From Streptomyces soli (GTDB lineage: Bacteria; Actinomycetota; Actinomycetes; Streptomycetales; Streptomycetaceae), in contig NZ_RJVR01000244.1 of assembly GCF_003999195.1 (NCBI RefSeq), forward strand, positions 1 to 45,683: a stretch of 45,683 nt of DNA. Reading direction: 5' to 3'. A program made the position numbers and the translations under genes. Below are positions 1 through 7,887 of this stretch, piece by piece; positions within the stretch are counted from its first letter, which is position 1; each line of letters starts with the position of its first letter. The notes beneath the pieces were generated by a model. It was not told the origin of the DNA. It did no database searches and saw nothing but the letters and a program-made list of their open reading frames with translations.

Positions 1-204
1 ACGCCCCGTGAAGCGTATCTTGAGCATCGCAAAATACGGCTCGCGGCGTAGATTTCGATTGTTTGACTACTGTCCGGAAAACGCGAGGCTCCTCACAGAC
101 CCCCAGCACTCGCACGTCCTCATCCGTCAAGTGCTCCAGGTACCCCTGCCCGGCGCTCCTCACGTCCACGCCATCCACGGTACGACCAACCCCGGGCGCC
201 TGAC
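1..204. other. Left edge, no assignable gene
   Basis: I recognise no gene here. Bases 20-80 are less GC-rich than the surroundings. On the reverse strand a frame stays open from a GTG near 180 to the window edge; it could be the start of a gene cut by the boundary, but its short translation matches no family I know. Confidence 0.3.
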
Positions 205-225
205 ATGCCGGCTTTCCGGTGCGGC

Positions 226-252
226 CGGGTGGGCGGGTGGGCGGGTGGGCGG
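226..252 (+). repeat. G-quadruplex-type GGG tract
   Basis: Seven GGG runs are separated by single T or C bases, as alternating GGGT and GGGC units. Runs of G with one-base loops are the classic pattern for a very stable parallel G-quadruplex. The tract sits just upstream of the broken CBS fragment and in no recognisable gene. Confidence 0.7.
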
Positions 253-299
253 GACAGTGGAGGGTGTGCGGGGCCGTGGCGCCGAGGAGATGACGGACC

Positions 300-525
300 A
301 GGTGTCGACTGCGCGGCGGCGACCCCCTGTCCCAGTACACGCTCGCCACTCCCGACGGTCCGCTCACCCGGCCTGCTCACCGACGTCCTCGACCGGGTCC
401 GCCCCGGCGCCGGGATGCGGATCCTCGTCCTGGACCAGGGGCAGTGGCCCGTGGGCATCGTCGCCGGGCACGACATCTACCGGCTCGCCCAGCAGCACGC
501 GCGCGACGGTGACGTACCGGCGTGA
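300..525 (+). pseudogene. CBS-domain protein, C-terminal fragment
   Basis: The last 50 codons (about 373-525) resemble the C-terminal tail of the site-2 protease encoded at 3682-4803. Both have a DVL/GVL-type helix, an ILVLDQG or ILVMDGG strand, a GIVAGHDI or GIITARDI segment, and end in RLAQQH. The segment that would precede it, DPLSQYTLATPDGPL, lies in another frame at about 321-365 and matches PLSRCTLAVPDELL of the protease. A one-base change in the CCC run near 369 would join the two frames. No start codon or upstream domain remains, so I read it as the decayed 3' end of a CBS or Rip3-like gene. Confidence 0.6.
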
Positions 526-586
526 ACGCCGCGCCTCAGGGCAGACTCAGGACACACGTCGGAGATGGTTCGTGGAGGTGGGAGCC

Positions 587-901
587 ATGGACGGACCCCG
601 GCTGTCCCCACGTGAACAGCAGATCCTCGCCCAGATCGAGAGCACGCTCAGCCACGACAAGCAGCTGGAGCGGGAGCTGCGCACCCTCCACCTGCGCGGA
701 CGAGCGAAGTGCGCGGAAGAGATACGGCGGATACGCAAGACCACGCTGGTCGTGCTGGCGGTGATCTGGGGGGTTGTGCTGGCCGCAGTCGTCCGCACGC
801 CGACGGCCGGGGCCATCGCCGCCTTGGCCGTGCCGTGCGCGGTGGCCCTGGTGCTGGGCGTCACGGCCGTCCGCGCGTGGGCCCGCCGCCGGCGGCCGTG
901 A
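587..901 (+). CDS. DUF3040-like small membrane protein
   Basis: This 104-residue protein has a hydrophilic N-terminus with an LSPREQQILAQIE motif at residues 6-18, the hallmark of the actinobacterial DUF3040 family, followed by a charged helix. Two membrane segments lie at about residues 53-69 and 73-97, ahead of an Arg-rich tail. The ATG at 587 was chosen because GGAGGTGGG lies 5 nt upstream and the family motif starts right after it; the frame is open further upstream but that part has no family likeness. DUF3040 proteins have no known activity, and many sit near cell-wall or stress genes. The neighbours here are CBS and DUF2267 remnants. Confidence 0.8.
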   Translation: MDGPRLSPREQQILAQIESTLSHDKQLERELRTLHLRGRAKCAEEIRRIRKTTLVVLAVIWGVVLAAVVRTPTAGAIAALAVPCAVALVLGVTAVRAWARRRRP

Positions 902-1019
902 CCTCACCGCAAGTGGACTCGGCCTGTTGCGGCTCGGTCTGTTTCCTGCGGGAGCCCGTTCCACCCAGCCCCAAGGGGCTGAGATGCAGATCCAGCAGGA
1001 GCGTCCCTGCCGTTTCCGT

Positions 1020-1290
1020 GTCGATCCGCGCCAGGAGCGGATGCGGATGTCCCGCGGCAGGGCGTGCGCGACCTTGTCCATCAGCTCCGGGGGGACTGCC
1101 GCGTCCAAGGCCTCCAGCACCGCGGCGGCCTGGTGCACGGCGGCCTCCTCCGTATCACCGGTAAGCAGGGAGATCCGGCCGGCCAATGGCGCCGGAAGCT
1201 GGGCGGCCAGGTGCTCCGCCAGCCCGTCCGGCAACCGCTACTCCGGCGTCAGGAGGGTGGCCCGCACCGGGCGCTCGGCCGAACCCCGGT
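1020..1290 (-). pseudogene. DUF2267 protein remnant
   Basis: Read on the reverse strand, the frame gives VRATLLTPE, then a TAG at 1238-1240, then RLPDGLAEHLAAQLP and later VLEALDAAVPPELMDKVAHALP. This is the repeated pattern of DUF2267 proteins (a ERLP-x-G-x-A-x-x-LAAQLP segment and a second helix pair ending in LP). The in-frame stop, the lack of a start and the loss of family likeness after about 1035 mark it as broken. Sequencing error at the TAG cannot be excluded. Confidence 0.55.
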
Positions 1291-1382
1291 CCGGAAGACC
1301 TGCCCCTGACCGGACGTGTCCGGCCCTCGACGCCCCTACTCGCCCAGCGGCGAGGACAGTGGCGATGATCCGGACAGCACAG

Positions 1383-1411
1383 CGGTTCCTGACTTTCGCA
1401 GTCAGGAACCG
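1383..1411. terminator. Hairpin downstream of sixA
   Basis: CGGTTCCTGAC and GTCAGGAACCG form a perfect 11-bp stem with a 7-nt loop, about 100 nt beyond the sixA stop codon at 1508. There is no clear T tract, as is usual in high-GC actinomycetes. It fits a terminator for the reverse-strand operon ending with sixA. Confidence 0.6.
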
Positions 1412-1507
1412 TCAGCCTCCGAAGGGCGGTTCGGGCCCGGGCCCGGGCAGGATCCATCGCCTGGTTTCGAGTGAACAGCGGTTCATCGCGCCGATCAAGC
1501 AGAGTGG

Positions 1508-2044
1508 TCAGGGCTTCGCCCCACGAAGGCCGCGAGGGATGGCAAAGTCGGTCAGCCGGGCGGTGCCAGGCGCGAGTGCCGACCAGGTTCCCTGCCAGGT
1601 CAGCACCGCGATCGCTGCGGTCGGAAATTTCACCCGCGCCTGCTGCAGCGCATCATCCGCCGCCTCGCCTGCCAGCCGCAGTACCAGCTCTTGGGCACCT
1701 GGGTTGTGCCCGATCAGCAGCAGCGTTTCCACGCGGTCCGGGACTTCGCGTATGACGTTCAGCAACTCCGGGACGGTGGCGTCGTAGACCCGCGGGTCGT
1801 GCACCACCGGTGGTGAGGCCGCGAGTTCCGGAGCGACCAGGTCCCAGGTCTGCCGGGTGCGGCGGGCGGTGGAGCAGACGACGAGGCCGGGGGCGCAGCC
1901 CATCTCGCGCAGCCGGCGGCCGGCGGCCGGGGCATCGCGGCGGCCGCGGGCGGCGAGCGGCCGTTCATGGTCGGCCACATCGTCGGGCCAGGCGGACTTG
2001 GCGTGCCGCAGGACGGCCAGCCGCCGGGACGGTAGCGCCGTCAT
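1508..2044 (-). CDS. sixA: SixA-type phosphohistidine phosphatase
   Basis: This 178-residue protein belongs to the histidine phosphatase (phosphoglycerate-mutase-like) superfamily. The RHAKS motif at the N-terminus supplies the phosphate-accepting histidine. STARRTRQT carries the phosphate-binding arginine and the C-terminal IGHNPG supplies the second catalytic histidine. Length and motif spacing match SixA, which removes phosphate from histidine-phosphotransfer proteins in E. coli; in Streptomyces the substrate is unknown. Its ATG overlaps the stop codon of the upstream gene (ATGA, 2041-2044), so the two are translationally coupled. Cytoplasmic. Confidence 0.88.
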   Translation of the reverse strand: MTALPSRRLAVLRHAKSAWPDDVADHERPLAARGRRDAPAAGRRLREMGCAPGLVVCSTARRTRQTWDLVAPELAASPPVVHDPRVYDATVPELLNVIREVPDRVETLLLIGHNPGAQELVLRLAGEAADDALQQARVKFPTAAIAVLTWQGTWSALAPGTARLTDFAIPRGLRGAKP

Positions 2045-2568
2045 CGTGCCGGCCCGTAAGAGTAGGCGCTGCCCACGTCGCGGGGGAGTTCCAGCCCGAG
2101 CACGCGGTCCAGGTGCGCGAACGTCTCAAATTTCGCACCGTCCGGCATCTCGCTCTCGCCCTCCAACCATCTCAGGACGCCGAGCACGGCGGGTACGTCC
2201 AGGTCCTCCTCGATCGGGCGGATGCCCAGATCGGCCGCGTGCCGTTCGAACGCCTCCCGCCGGTCCCCGTACGCGGCCGACGAAGCGATCCCCACCAGTG
2301 CCTGTCCGCCGAACAGCTCCGCCGTACGCGCCAGCACATCAGCCACCAGCAGCACGCGCAGGCCGGACAGCTCATCACAGGCCCCGTCGCACGGCACATG
2401 AACCCAGACCCGCAGCGGCGTGCGCCGCCCCGGAGCGAGCTCGACGGGGCGGTGGGAACGGGCATCCACGATGCACAACACAGCTCCGAATCTATGCGAC
2501 CGCCCCAGCCGCGGCACATCCTGCCGCCCTGCGCCCCAAGAAACGAACCACCCCCAACTCAGTCTCAA
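2041..2568 (-). CDS. Cysteinyl-tRNA-synthetase-like protein without HIGH motif
   Basis: The product is up to 175 residues. From about residue 33 it resembles the N-terminal fold of CysS/MshC: an opening strand, then VWVHVP where CysS has its VYVCGP, a helix LRVLLVADVLART where CysS has the VVFDVLRR helix, and AAYGDRREAFERHAADLGI as the helix-turn segment. The HIGH nucleotide-binding motif and the zinc cysteine pattern are not present, so amino-acid activation is unlikely. Similar degenerate proteins occur in streptomycetes, as I recall. It overlaps sixA by 4 nt. The start is uncertain: ATG 2568 is the longest choice, while TTG 2478 has GGAG 5 nt upstream and begins at the conserved part. Confidence 0.6.
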   Translation of the reverse strand: MRLSWGWFVSWGAGRQDVPRLGRSHRFGAVLCIVDARSHRPVELAPGRRTPLRVWVHVPCDGACDELSGLRVLLVADVLARTAELFGGQALVGIASSAAYGDRREAFERHAADLGIRPIEEDLDVPAVLGVLRWLEGESEMPDGAKFETFAHLDRVLGLELPRDVGSAYSYGPAR

Positions 2569-2573
2569 CCTGA

Positions 2574-2593
2574 CCCGGTCCTAATGGACCGGG
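2574..2593. terminator. Perfect inverted repeat CCCGGTCC-TAAT-GGACCGGG
   Basis: An 8-bp perfect stem with a 4-nt AT loop lies between the Lrp-like gene and the CysS-like gene, both on the reverse strand. It could terminate the Lrp-like transcript or be an operator for the gene starting at 2568. Confidence 0.45.
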
Positions 2594-2732
2594 CTTGGAG
2601 GTAGGGCACCACTATGAGGACGTGCCCCCGATTCAGGGTGTTCTCCCGTGCTCCCGCCCGATCCGTGGAAGGCGGCCCCACCCGGACGGGTCCCAGGCCA
2701 GCGAGTCACCCGGTGCGCCCGTGACTGCAGCG

Positions 2733-2993
2733 TCACGCTTGATCCATAAGCCGCTGGCTGGAGAGCTGTACCACCGGGCAGGTCAGGGTGCGGAGGATGC
2801 CCTCGACCTTCTGGATCCGTGCGAACACCAGGCGGCCCAGGTCGTCCACAGTCTCGCCCTCGGCCTGTGCGATCACGTCGTACGGGCCCGTCACCGCCCT
2901 GGCTCGCTGCACGCCGGGGACGGCCGAGACCGCTGCGGCCACATCAAGTGCCGTGCCCGCTCGGGTCTGGATCAGGATGTAGGCCTCGATCAT
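2733..2993 (-). CDS. Stand-alone Lrp/AsnC effector-binding (RAM) domain protein
   Basis: This 86-residue protein consists only of the alpha/beta RAM domain that binds amino acids in Lrp/AsnC regulators. It has AYILIQT, a PGVQRARAVTGPYDVIAQ core with the GPYD effector-loop signature, VDDLGRLV, and a final TRTL-like RTLTCPVV strand. There is no DNA-binding helix-turn-helix. Such single-domain proteins form ring-shaped oligomers and may sense ligands or modulate full-length Lrp proteins. The start at 2993 has GGGAGG 6 nt upstream. Cytoplasmic. Confidence 0.85.
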   Translation of the reverse strand: MIEAYILIQTRAGTALDVAAAVSAVPGVQRARAVTGPYDVIAQAEGETVDDLGRLVFARIQKVEGILRTLTCPVVQLSSQRLMDQA

Positions 2994-3681
2994 GACGGAC
3001 CTCCCGGCGCCTCGGGGCGGGCATCTCCCGCGAGGCGGCGCTGCACCGTTGTGACCTCGCGGTCAAGGCCAGTGTGCGCCGCCGTGCGACGCGTGACCAT
3101 GGGGCTGGGAAAGGGGCGTTCTGACAGGAATGCCACCATGGCTTTGGAGCGCCCCCGGCGATACGTTGAACTCCTCGGTGGTCCATCGGGGCCGGTGCAC
3201 GACTGGTGATTCGCGGGGCAGCGTCTCGGCCATGCCCTGCTCCCAGCTCCTCGCGAGCGCCCGCTGCCTGGAACACCGTGGCCCCGTGCAGCGCCGGCTC
3301 GGAGGGCTGATCCTGTACTGGCCCGGATGGGCACAGTAGGTGTCCTGCCAGTGCTGGCGCTGACGTCCGCCGGCTCCTCGCTTCCCTGCATCGTCAACTC
3401 CCGCACTCCGCCGCGTTGACCATCACCAGCCGTGGAGCACAGCGGAGATCCGAGCGGCAGCGCTATCGACCGCTGCTTGGAGAGCTTGCCCCGCGGGCGC
3501 GCCAACTCCACGACGGGGCGCGATGCCCGACATGATTGACGATCGCCTCCAACCGGTGGGACGTGGAGACTGCGGCCCGGTCATACGATGCACCTAGCCC
3601 GTGAGGCCGCCACTCCCCCGCCCCTTGCGGCCGCACGGGCGTGAAGCCGTCGTACCCCGCTGCCACGGGCCGGGGTGACCG
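2994..3681. other. Intergenic stretch without a recognisable gene
   Basis: Several frames stay open here because of the base composition, but none shows a family signature, a convincing ribosome-binding site or typical codon bias. The promoters of the Lrp-like gene should lie in the left part. I see no repeat or IS end. Confidence 0.5.
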
Positions 3682-4803
3682 TCAGCGTTCCGCCATCGTG
3701 TGCTGCTGGGCGAGCCGGTCGATGTCGCGCGCGGTGATGATCCCGCCGAGGCGTCCTCCGTCCATGACCAGGATGGGCAGTCCGGTCCCGGAACCCAGGC
3801 GGGCCAGGACACCGTCCAACAGCTCGTCCGGCACGGCGAGGGTGCACCGCGACAACGGGGTCGCCACCTCCCGTACGCGCAGCGCGTCCCGCCGCCCGGA
3901 CGGCACGGTGGCCAGCCGGCGCAGCTTTACGACGCCGCTGGGACGGCCCTCGAAGTCCACCAGCGGCAGCACCGAATGACGTGTGTGCGCCGCCACCTCG
4001 GGCAAAAAGCGGTCCACCGTCAGCCAGTCCGGACCGGTGACCACCGGACGAGTCATCGCCTCGGCCACCCGTACACCCCGCAAGGCCGCGCCCAGCTCGG
4101 CCCGCCGCCGTTCGGCCGCGGCGGTGACCGCGATGAACAGCCCGATGACCGCCAGCCACAACCCGCCCGCCACCCCCCTCACAAACCCCAGCCACCCAAC
4201 CACGACCAGCACCATGCCCACCACCTGCCCGCTGCGCCCGGCAGCGCGCTGGGCGCGGTCCCGGTCACCGGTGCGCCACCACAGCGCGGCCTGCAGCACC
4301 CGCCCTCCGTCCAGCGGCGCGGCGGGCAGCAGGTTGAACACGCCCAGCACTACGTTCATCGCGCCCAGCCACCCCAACACGGCGACCGGTATCCGCCAGC
4401 CCAGCGCCGCCTGTACCCCGGCCGCTGCTCCCAGCCCCGCCCCGCCGAGCACCAGACTGGCCAGCGGCCCGCTGGCGGCGACCGCGAACGCCGCCCGCGC
4501 TGTCGTCGGCGGGTCCATCCGGGTCATCCCGCCCAGCGCCCACAGCGTCATGTCCCGCACCGCGATTCCCGCCCTGCGGGCCGTCAGCGCGTGCGCCGCC
4601 TCATGCACCACCAGGCTCACCAGCAACAACAGGCCACCGGCCACCCCCGCGACGGCGTACACGACCGCCGCACGACCCGGTGCGTACGCGGGCAGCGTCC
4701 GACTTCCCAGGCCGTAAGCGAACAGCAGCATCAGCACCGGCACGCTCCAGTGCGTACGCAACGCCACCCCGCGTACGCTCCCGATCCGGATCGAACCGTT
4801 CAT
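3682..4803 (-). CDS. Site-2 (Rip3-like) zinc metalloprotease with CBS pair
   Basis: This 373-residue integral membrane protease has the zinc site HEAAH at residues 67-71 and the second site NLLPAAPLDGGR at about 157-168. These sit among about six hydrophobic segments, as in M50B proteases. Residues about 245-373 form two CBS domains, with ILVMDGG, GIITARDI and RLAQQH at the end. The family cleaves membrane-embedded substrates such as anti-sigma factors; the CBS pair probably senses an adenine nucleotide. The start at 4803 was chosen because GGTGGG lies 8 nt upstream; ATG 4809 would place it too close. The tail resembles the fragment at 300-525. Confidence 0.9.
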   Translation of the reverse strand: MNGSIRIGSVRGVALRTHWSVPVLMLLFAYGLGSRTLPAYAPGRAAVVYAVAGVAGGLLLLVSLVVHEAAHALTARRAGIAVRDMTLWALGGMTRMDPPTTARAAFAVAASGPLASLVLGGAGLGAAAGVQAALGWRIPVAVLGWLGAMNVVLGVFNLLPAAPLDGGRVLQAALWWRTGDRDRAQRAAGRSGQVVGMVLVVVGWLGFVRGVAGGLWLAVIGLFIAVTAAAERRRAELGAALRGVRVAEAMTRPVVTGPDWLTVDRFLPEVAAHTRHSVLPLVDFEGRPSGVVKLRRLATVPSGRRDALRVREVATPLSRCTLAVPDELLDGVLARLGSGTGLPILVMDGGRLGGIITARDIDRLAQQHTMAER

Positions 4804-5006
4804 CGCCATCACCCACCGACGGGCAGCCGACCGCCATCCGCCCCCTTCCCATCGTCCGTCACCGGCCCCCACGACCGGAAACGCCCGACGAAACCACGCC
4901 CTCGCGCACTGTGGACCACCCGCCGCGGAGGCGGAAGCGGTGCCACAGACCTACGGTGGTTCGAAAGAGCCCAGCAAGCCGAACCGGCGTTGCGGAGGAG
5001 GCTGCG

Positions 5007-5303
5007 ATGGAGGACCACTTCGTCTGGGTGACGACACGCCGCATCAAGCCGGGCACGCTGGAGGAGTTCGAGAGGGCATGGCGCCCGGACCCCTACCCGC
5101 AGGGCCTGCGCCGTGCCTACGCCTACTGGTCCGAGGACGGGCAGGAGATCACCGGGGTGTCATTCTGGGACTCCAAGGAAGCGTGCGACTCCTGGCGCGC
5201 CTCCGGGCCGGAGGCCCTGAGGCGCGCGGCCATAGCCCCGTACGTCGTCGAGGAGCGAGAAGGCTTCTACCGCGGCCGCGAACTCGCGGTCCCCGCGCGT
5301 TAG
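5007..5303 (+). CDS. Antibiotic-biosynthesis-monooxygenase-like (ABM) small protein
   Basis: This 98-residue protein is a ferredoxin-like dimeric alpha/beta-barrel type: HFVWVTTRRIKPGTLEEFERAW at the N-terminus, a central AYAYWSEDGQEITGVSFWDSK strand pair, and a C-terminal helix and strand. It resembles the ABM superfamily, whose members include quinone-forming monooxygenases, heme-degrading enzymes and many of unknown role. No cofactor residues can be assigned from the sequence. GGAGGAG lies 6 nt before the ATG. A strong hairpin starts at its stop codon, so it is probably a single-gene transcript. Confidence 0.75.
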   Translation: MEDHFVWVTTRRIKPGTLEEFERAWRPDPYPQGLRRAYAYWSEDGQEITGVSFWDSKEACDSWRASGPEALRRAAIAPYVVEEREGFYRGRELAVPAR

Positions 5304-5331
5304 CCGTGGGCGGGCCTGGGCCGCCCACGGC
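5303..5331. terminator. Hairpin terminator after ABM-like gene
   Basis: GCCGTGGGCGG (5303-5313) and CCGCCCACGGC (5321-5331) form a perfect 11-bp GC-rich stem with a 7-nt loop that begins on the last base of the stop codon. Confidence 0.75.
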
Positions 5332-5450
5332 CGCCTCAGTCCTGGTGCTCGTGCGCGCAGCGGCCCGCGGCCATGCCAGCAGCTCCGCGCCCAGGGGGCA
5401 CACTGGAGACATGGCCCCGTAAGCCGTCAGACCGAGCTGTGAGGTGGCCG

Positions 5451-5882
5451 ATGAGCACGCTCGAAGAACAGATCGACATAGACGTTCCGCTCGGTGCGGC
5501 CTGGGACAGCCTCCACCGCGTGGAGACCTATCCCCGGTTCGTCGAAGGCGTACGGGAGGCCCGCTCGGAGGGCGGGACCCGGACTCACCTGGACATCGAC
5601 ACGGGCGGCCGGACCCAGGAGATCGAGGCGGAGATCACCGACCGTGCCAAGGAAAACGTCATGGCGTGGCAGACCACCAGCGGCCCCGACCTGGCAGGAA
5701 CCTTCTCCCTGCTGCCCATCGACCGGGAACACACCCGAGTCCAGGCCCGGATCGAATACGACCCGGACACCGTCAAGGAGGCATTCGGCGGGCCAAAGGG
5801 ATTCGCCCAGGCAACCGCCATCGAACGGCTCGTCCGCAATGACCTCGAACACTTCAAGGAGCTCGCGCAGCAGCAGCGGTGA
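5451..5882 (+). CDS. SRPBCC / polyketide cyclase-like protein
   Basis: This 143-residue protein has the START/SRPBCC helix-grip order. An amphipathic first strand (STLEEQIDIDVPLGAAWD) leads into the EXYPRFVEGVREAR segment typical of the Coq10/polyketide cyclase subgroup. A beta sheet with MAWQTTSGPDLAGTFSLLPI follows, then a long C-terminal helix (VRNDLEHFKELAQQQR). Proteins of this subgroup bind hydrophobic ligands; Streptomyces has many without assigned ligand, often in general-stress gene sets. GAGG sits a few bases before the ATG. Confidence 0.85.
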   Translation: MSTLEEQIDIDVPLGAAWDSLHRVETYPRFVEGVREARSEGGTRTHLDIDTGGRTQEIEAEITDRAKENVMAWQTTSGPDLAGTFSLLPIDREHTRVQARIEYDPDTVKEAFGGPKGFAQATAIERLVRNDLEHFKELAQQQR

Positions 5883-5899
5883 GCCTCACGACGGCCCTC

Positions 5900-6130
5900 T
5901 CACCGACACCGCCCAGCACGACCGGGAGCCCTGGCAGTAGGGCGGGAAATCCGGCGCAGGGCGCGTTCGGGGTCGTGTTTGGCGTAGTAGTCGCCACCGA
6001 GGTCGTGTAAGGCGGTGTCCTGGGTGAGCATGTGCCAGACCGCGGTCAGGGTCGCGTGTTCGAGTGCGACCAGGGCTTTCTTCTTGCCGAGGCGGGGCAT
6101 GAGGCGGCGCAATGCCTCAGAACCCTAAGC
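5900..6130 (-). pseudogene. IS110-family transposase, C-terminal remnant
   Basis: On the reverse strand the frame reads EALRRLMPRLGKKKALVALEH, a WHMLTQDTALHDLGGDYYAK segment and an RRI-type ending. This is the C-terminal signature of IS110/IS1111 (DEDD plus transposase 20) transposases, where a conserved KKALVA-AH helix precedes an LGGDYF motif. Only about 60 codons remain and the last 20 residues differ from the family end, so the copy is broken at both sides. No IS ends were found. Confidence 0.6.
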
Positions 6131-6233
6131 CGCGCGCCGACCAGCTCCGAGCCGCTGATTTTTGCCGTCCGGTGGACGTGCGGGCTCGGCGACGGAGCGG
6201 GTCGCGCACAGGGGGCGCAGGCCGATGCGTGTT

Positions 6234-6695
6234 TCAGATCGCGGGTGGCAGTTCCTGTTCGGCCCACACGATTTTGCCGTCCGGTGTGTAGCGGGTGCCC
6301 CGTCGGTGGGACAGCTGGGCGACGAGGAAGAAGCCGCGGCCGCTCTCGTCGGCGGTCCGGGCGTGGCGCAGGCGCGGGAGACTGTCGCTGGTGTCGGAGA
6401 CTTCGCAGGTCAGGAGCTGGTGCCGGATCAGACGCAGACGGACGGGGCCGGTGCCGTGGCGGACGGCGTTGGTGACCAGTTCGCTGACGATCAACTCGGT
6501 GCTCGTTGCCAGATCCTCAAGTCCCCACTGGGTCAGTTGGCGGACGGCCAGGGACCGGGCGGTGCTGACGACGGCCGGGTCGGCCGGTAGGTCCCAGGAG
6601 ACCACCTGGCCCGGGCTGATGGTGCGGGTTCGGGCCAGGAGCAGGGTGACGTCGTACCCCGAAGCGGCTCTCCCAGCGGATGCAGGAACAGGCAC
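6234..6695 (-). pseudogene. SpoIIE/RsbW-type HATPase, truncated 3' part
   Basis: The frame encodes an anti-sigma-factor-like histidine-kinase-type ATPase: TELIVSELVTNAVRHG (N box), EVSDTSDSLPRLR (G1-like box) and ESGRGFFLVAQLSHRRGTRY (G2 box). The residues before it, YDVTLLLARTR, match the last strand of a PP2C/SpoIIE phosphatase (usually DDVTLLVARTR). The fragment is therefore the C-terminus of a phosphatase-ATPase fusion that lost everything upstream of about 6655. Its first codons overlap head-to-head with the start of the PP2C gene at 6680, leaving no room for a promoter. A short ATPase protein could still be made, but a rearranged relic is more likely. Confidence 0.6.
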
Positions 6696-7864
6696 GGCCG
6701 TTCGAGCCGGCGCTCCTCACCCCGCTGTTGGTGATCGTGCTGGCCGCGGTGGCGGACATCCTCACCCCCCACCTGGAGTTCTACCGGTTGCTCGGGGCGG
6801 CGCCGGCGCTGGCCGTCGCCATGTTCCCCGTGGCCGGCACGCTGGGCATCGGGCTGCTGGCCCTGACGGCCGGTGTCGCCCTGTCCGCCGCCCATCACGA
6901 CCTGGGCCAGACACCGGCCAATTTCACCCTGCTCGCGATCACGGCCATCACCCTGGCCGCCGCGTACGCCAGCCGGGTACGGCAGCACCGGGAGCACACC
7001 CTCGCCCAGGTCCGCGCGGTGTCGGAGACCGCGCAGCGGGTGCTGCTGCGACCGGTCCCGCACCACCTCGGGCCGGTCGACATCGAGGTGCTCTACCAGG
7101 CCGCCGCCGCACAGGCCCGGATCGGCGGCGACTTCTACGAGGCGCGGCATACTCCGCACGGGGTGCGGCTGATCATCGGTGATGTGCGTGGCAAGGGACT
7201 CCTGGCCGTCGAGGTGGCCTCGGTGGTACTCAGCTCCTTCCGGGTGCACGTGCGGGACGCCCCCGATCTGCCGGACCTGGCACGCCGACTGGAAACCAAC
7301 ATGAACCACTACAGCGAGGACGTCCCCGGTGATGACGCACTGGAGCGTTTCATCACCATCCTGCTCGTCGAGATCCCCGCCGACGACCCCGTCGCCCGAC
7401 TGGTCAACTGCGGGCACCCCCCGCCGCTGCTCCTCCACGACCGCGAAGTGCGCGAGGTAGAACCCAGCGCACCCTCACCACCCATCAACATGGCCGACCT
7501 CCTCGGCGACCACTACCAGGTCGACACCATCCCCTTCGCCACCGGCGACCGCCTGCTGCTCTACACCGACGGCGTCAGCGAGACCCGCGACCCGACCGGA
7601 AGCTTCTACCCCCTCACCCAGCGCATCCGCCAATGGGCCTCAGCCCCGCCCCGCCAACTCCTCGACCACCTCGACCAGGACATGCTCTCCTTCGCCACGG
7701 GCACCCAAGACGACGACCTCGCCGCCCTCGTCGCCCATCGCGTCGAACCGGTCGGCACCGTTACGCACGACTGGCTGGCTGATCCACAGATCGACCAACG
7801 CCCGCCCCTTGGCGGAGGCGTAGAACCCGGGAGTCGTACGGGTCTGTCCAACGAATGGCTCTGA
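6680..7864 (+). CDS. Membrane-anchored PP2C (SpoIIE-type) phosphatase
   Basis: The 394-residue product has hydrophobic segments within about residues 10-95 and a linker, then a PPM/SpoIIE serine phosphatase domain. Its motifs are RIGGDFYEA, LIIGDVRGKG, ERFITILLVEI, NCGHPPPLLL, LLLYTDGVSETRD and DDDLAALV, which include the metal-binding aspartates. Such enzymes dephosphorylate anti-anti-sigma factors and work with RsbW-like ATPases, a fragment of which lies head-to-head. The final 35 or so residues after VAHRVEP do not look like the family and are read through into the ISL3 remnant. The ATG at 6680 lacks a clear ribosome-binding site, and the original 5' end may have been lost in the rearrangement at 6655-6695. 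Confidence 0.75.
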   Translation: MQEQARPFEPALLTPLLVIVLAAVADILTPHLEFYRLLGAAPALAVAMFPVAGTLGIGLLALTAGVALSAAHHDLGQTPANFTLLAITAITLAAAYASRVRQHREHTLAQVRAVSETAQRVLLRPVPHHLGPVDIEVLYQAAAAQARIGGDFYEARHTPHGVRLIIGDVRGKGLLAVEVASVVLSSFRVHVRDAPDLPDLARRLETNMNHYSEDVPGDDALERFITILLVEIPADDPVARLVNCGHPPPLLLHDREVREVEPSAPSPPINMADLLGDHYQVDTIPFATGDRLLLYTDGVSETRDPTGSFYPLTQRIRQWASAPPRQLLDHLDQDMLSFATGTQDDDLAALVAHRVEPVGTVTHDWLADPQIDQRPPLGGGVEPGSRTGLSNEWL

Positions 7865-7887
7865 GATTTCGGGGTGACGGTCGATGT

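Noticed and set aside
2990..3511. Reverse-strand frame upstream of the Lrp-like gene
   Set aside because: No family likeness or ribosome-binding site; codon use resembles noncoding GC-rich DNA.
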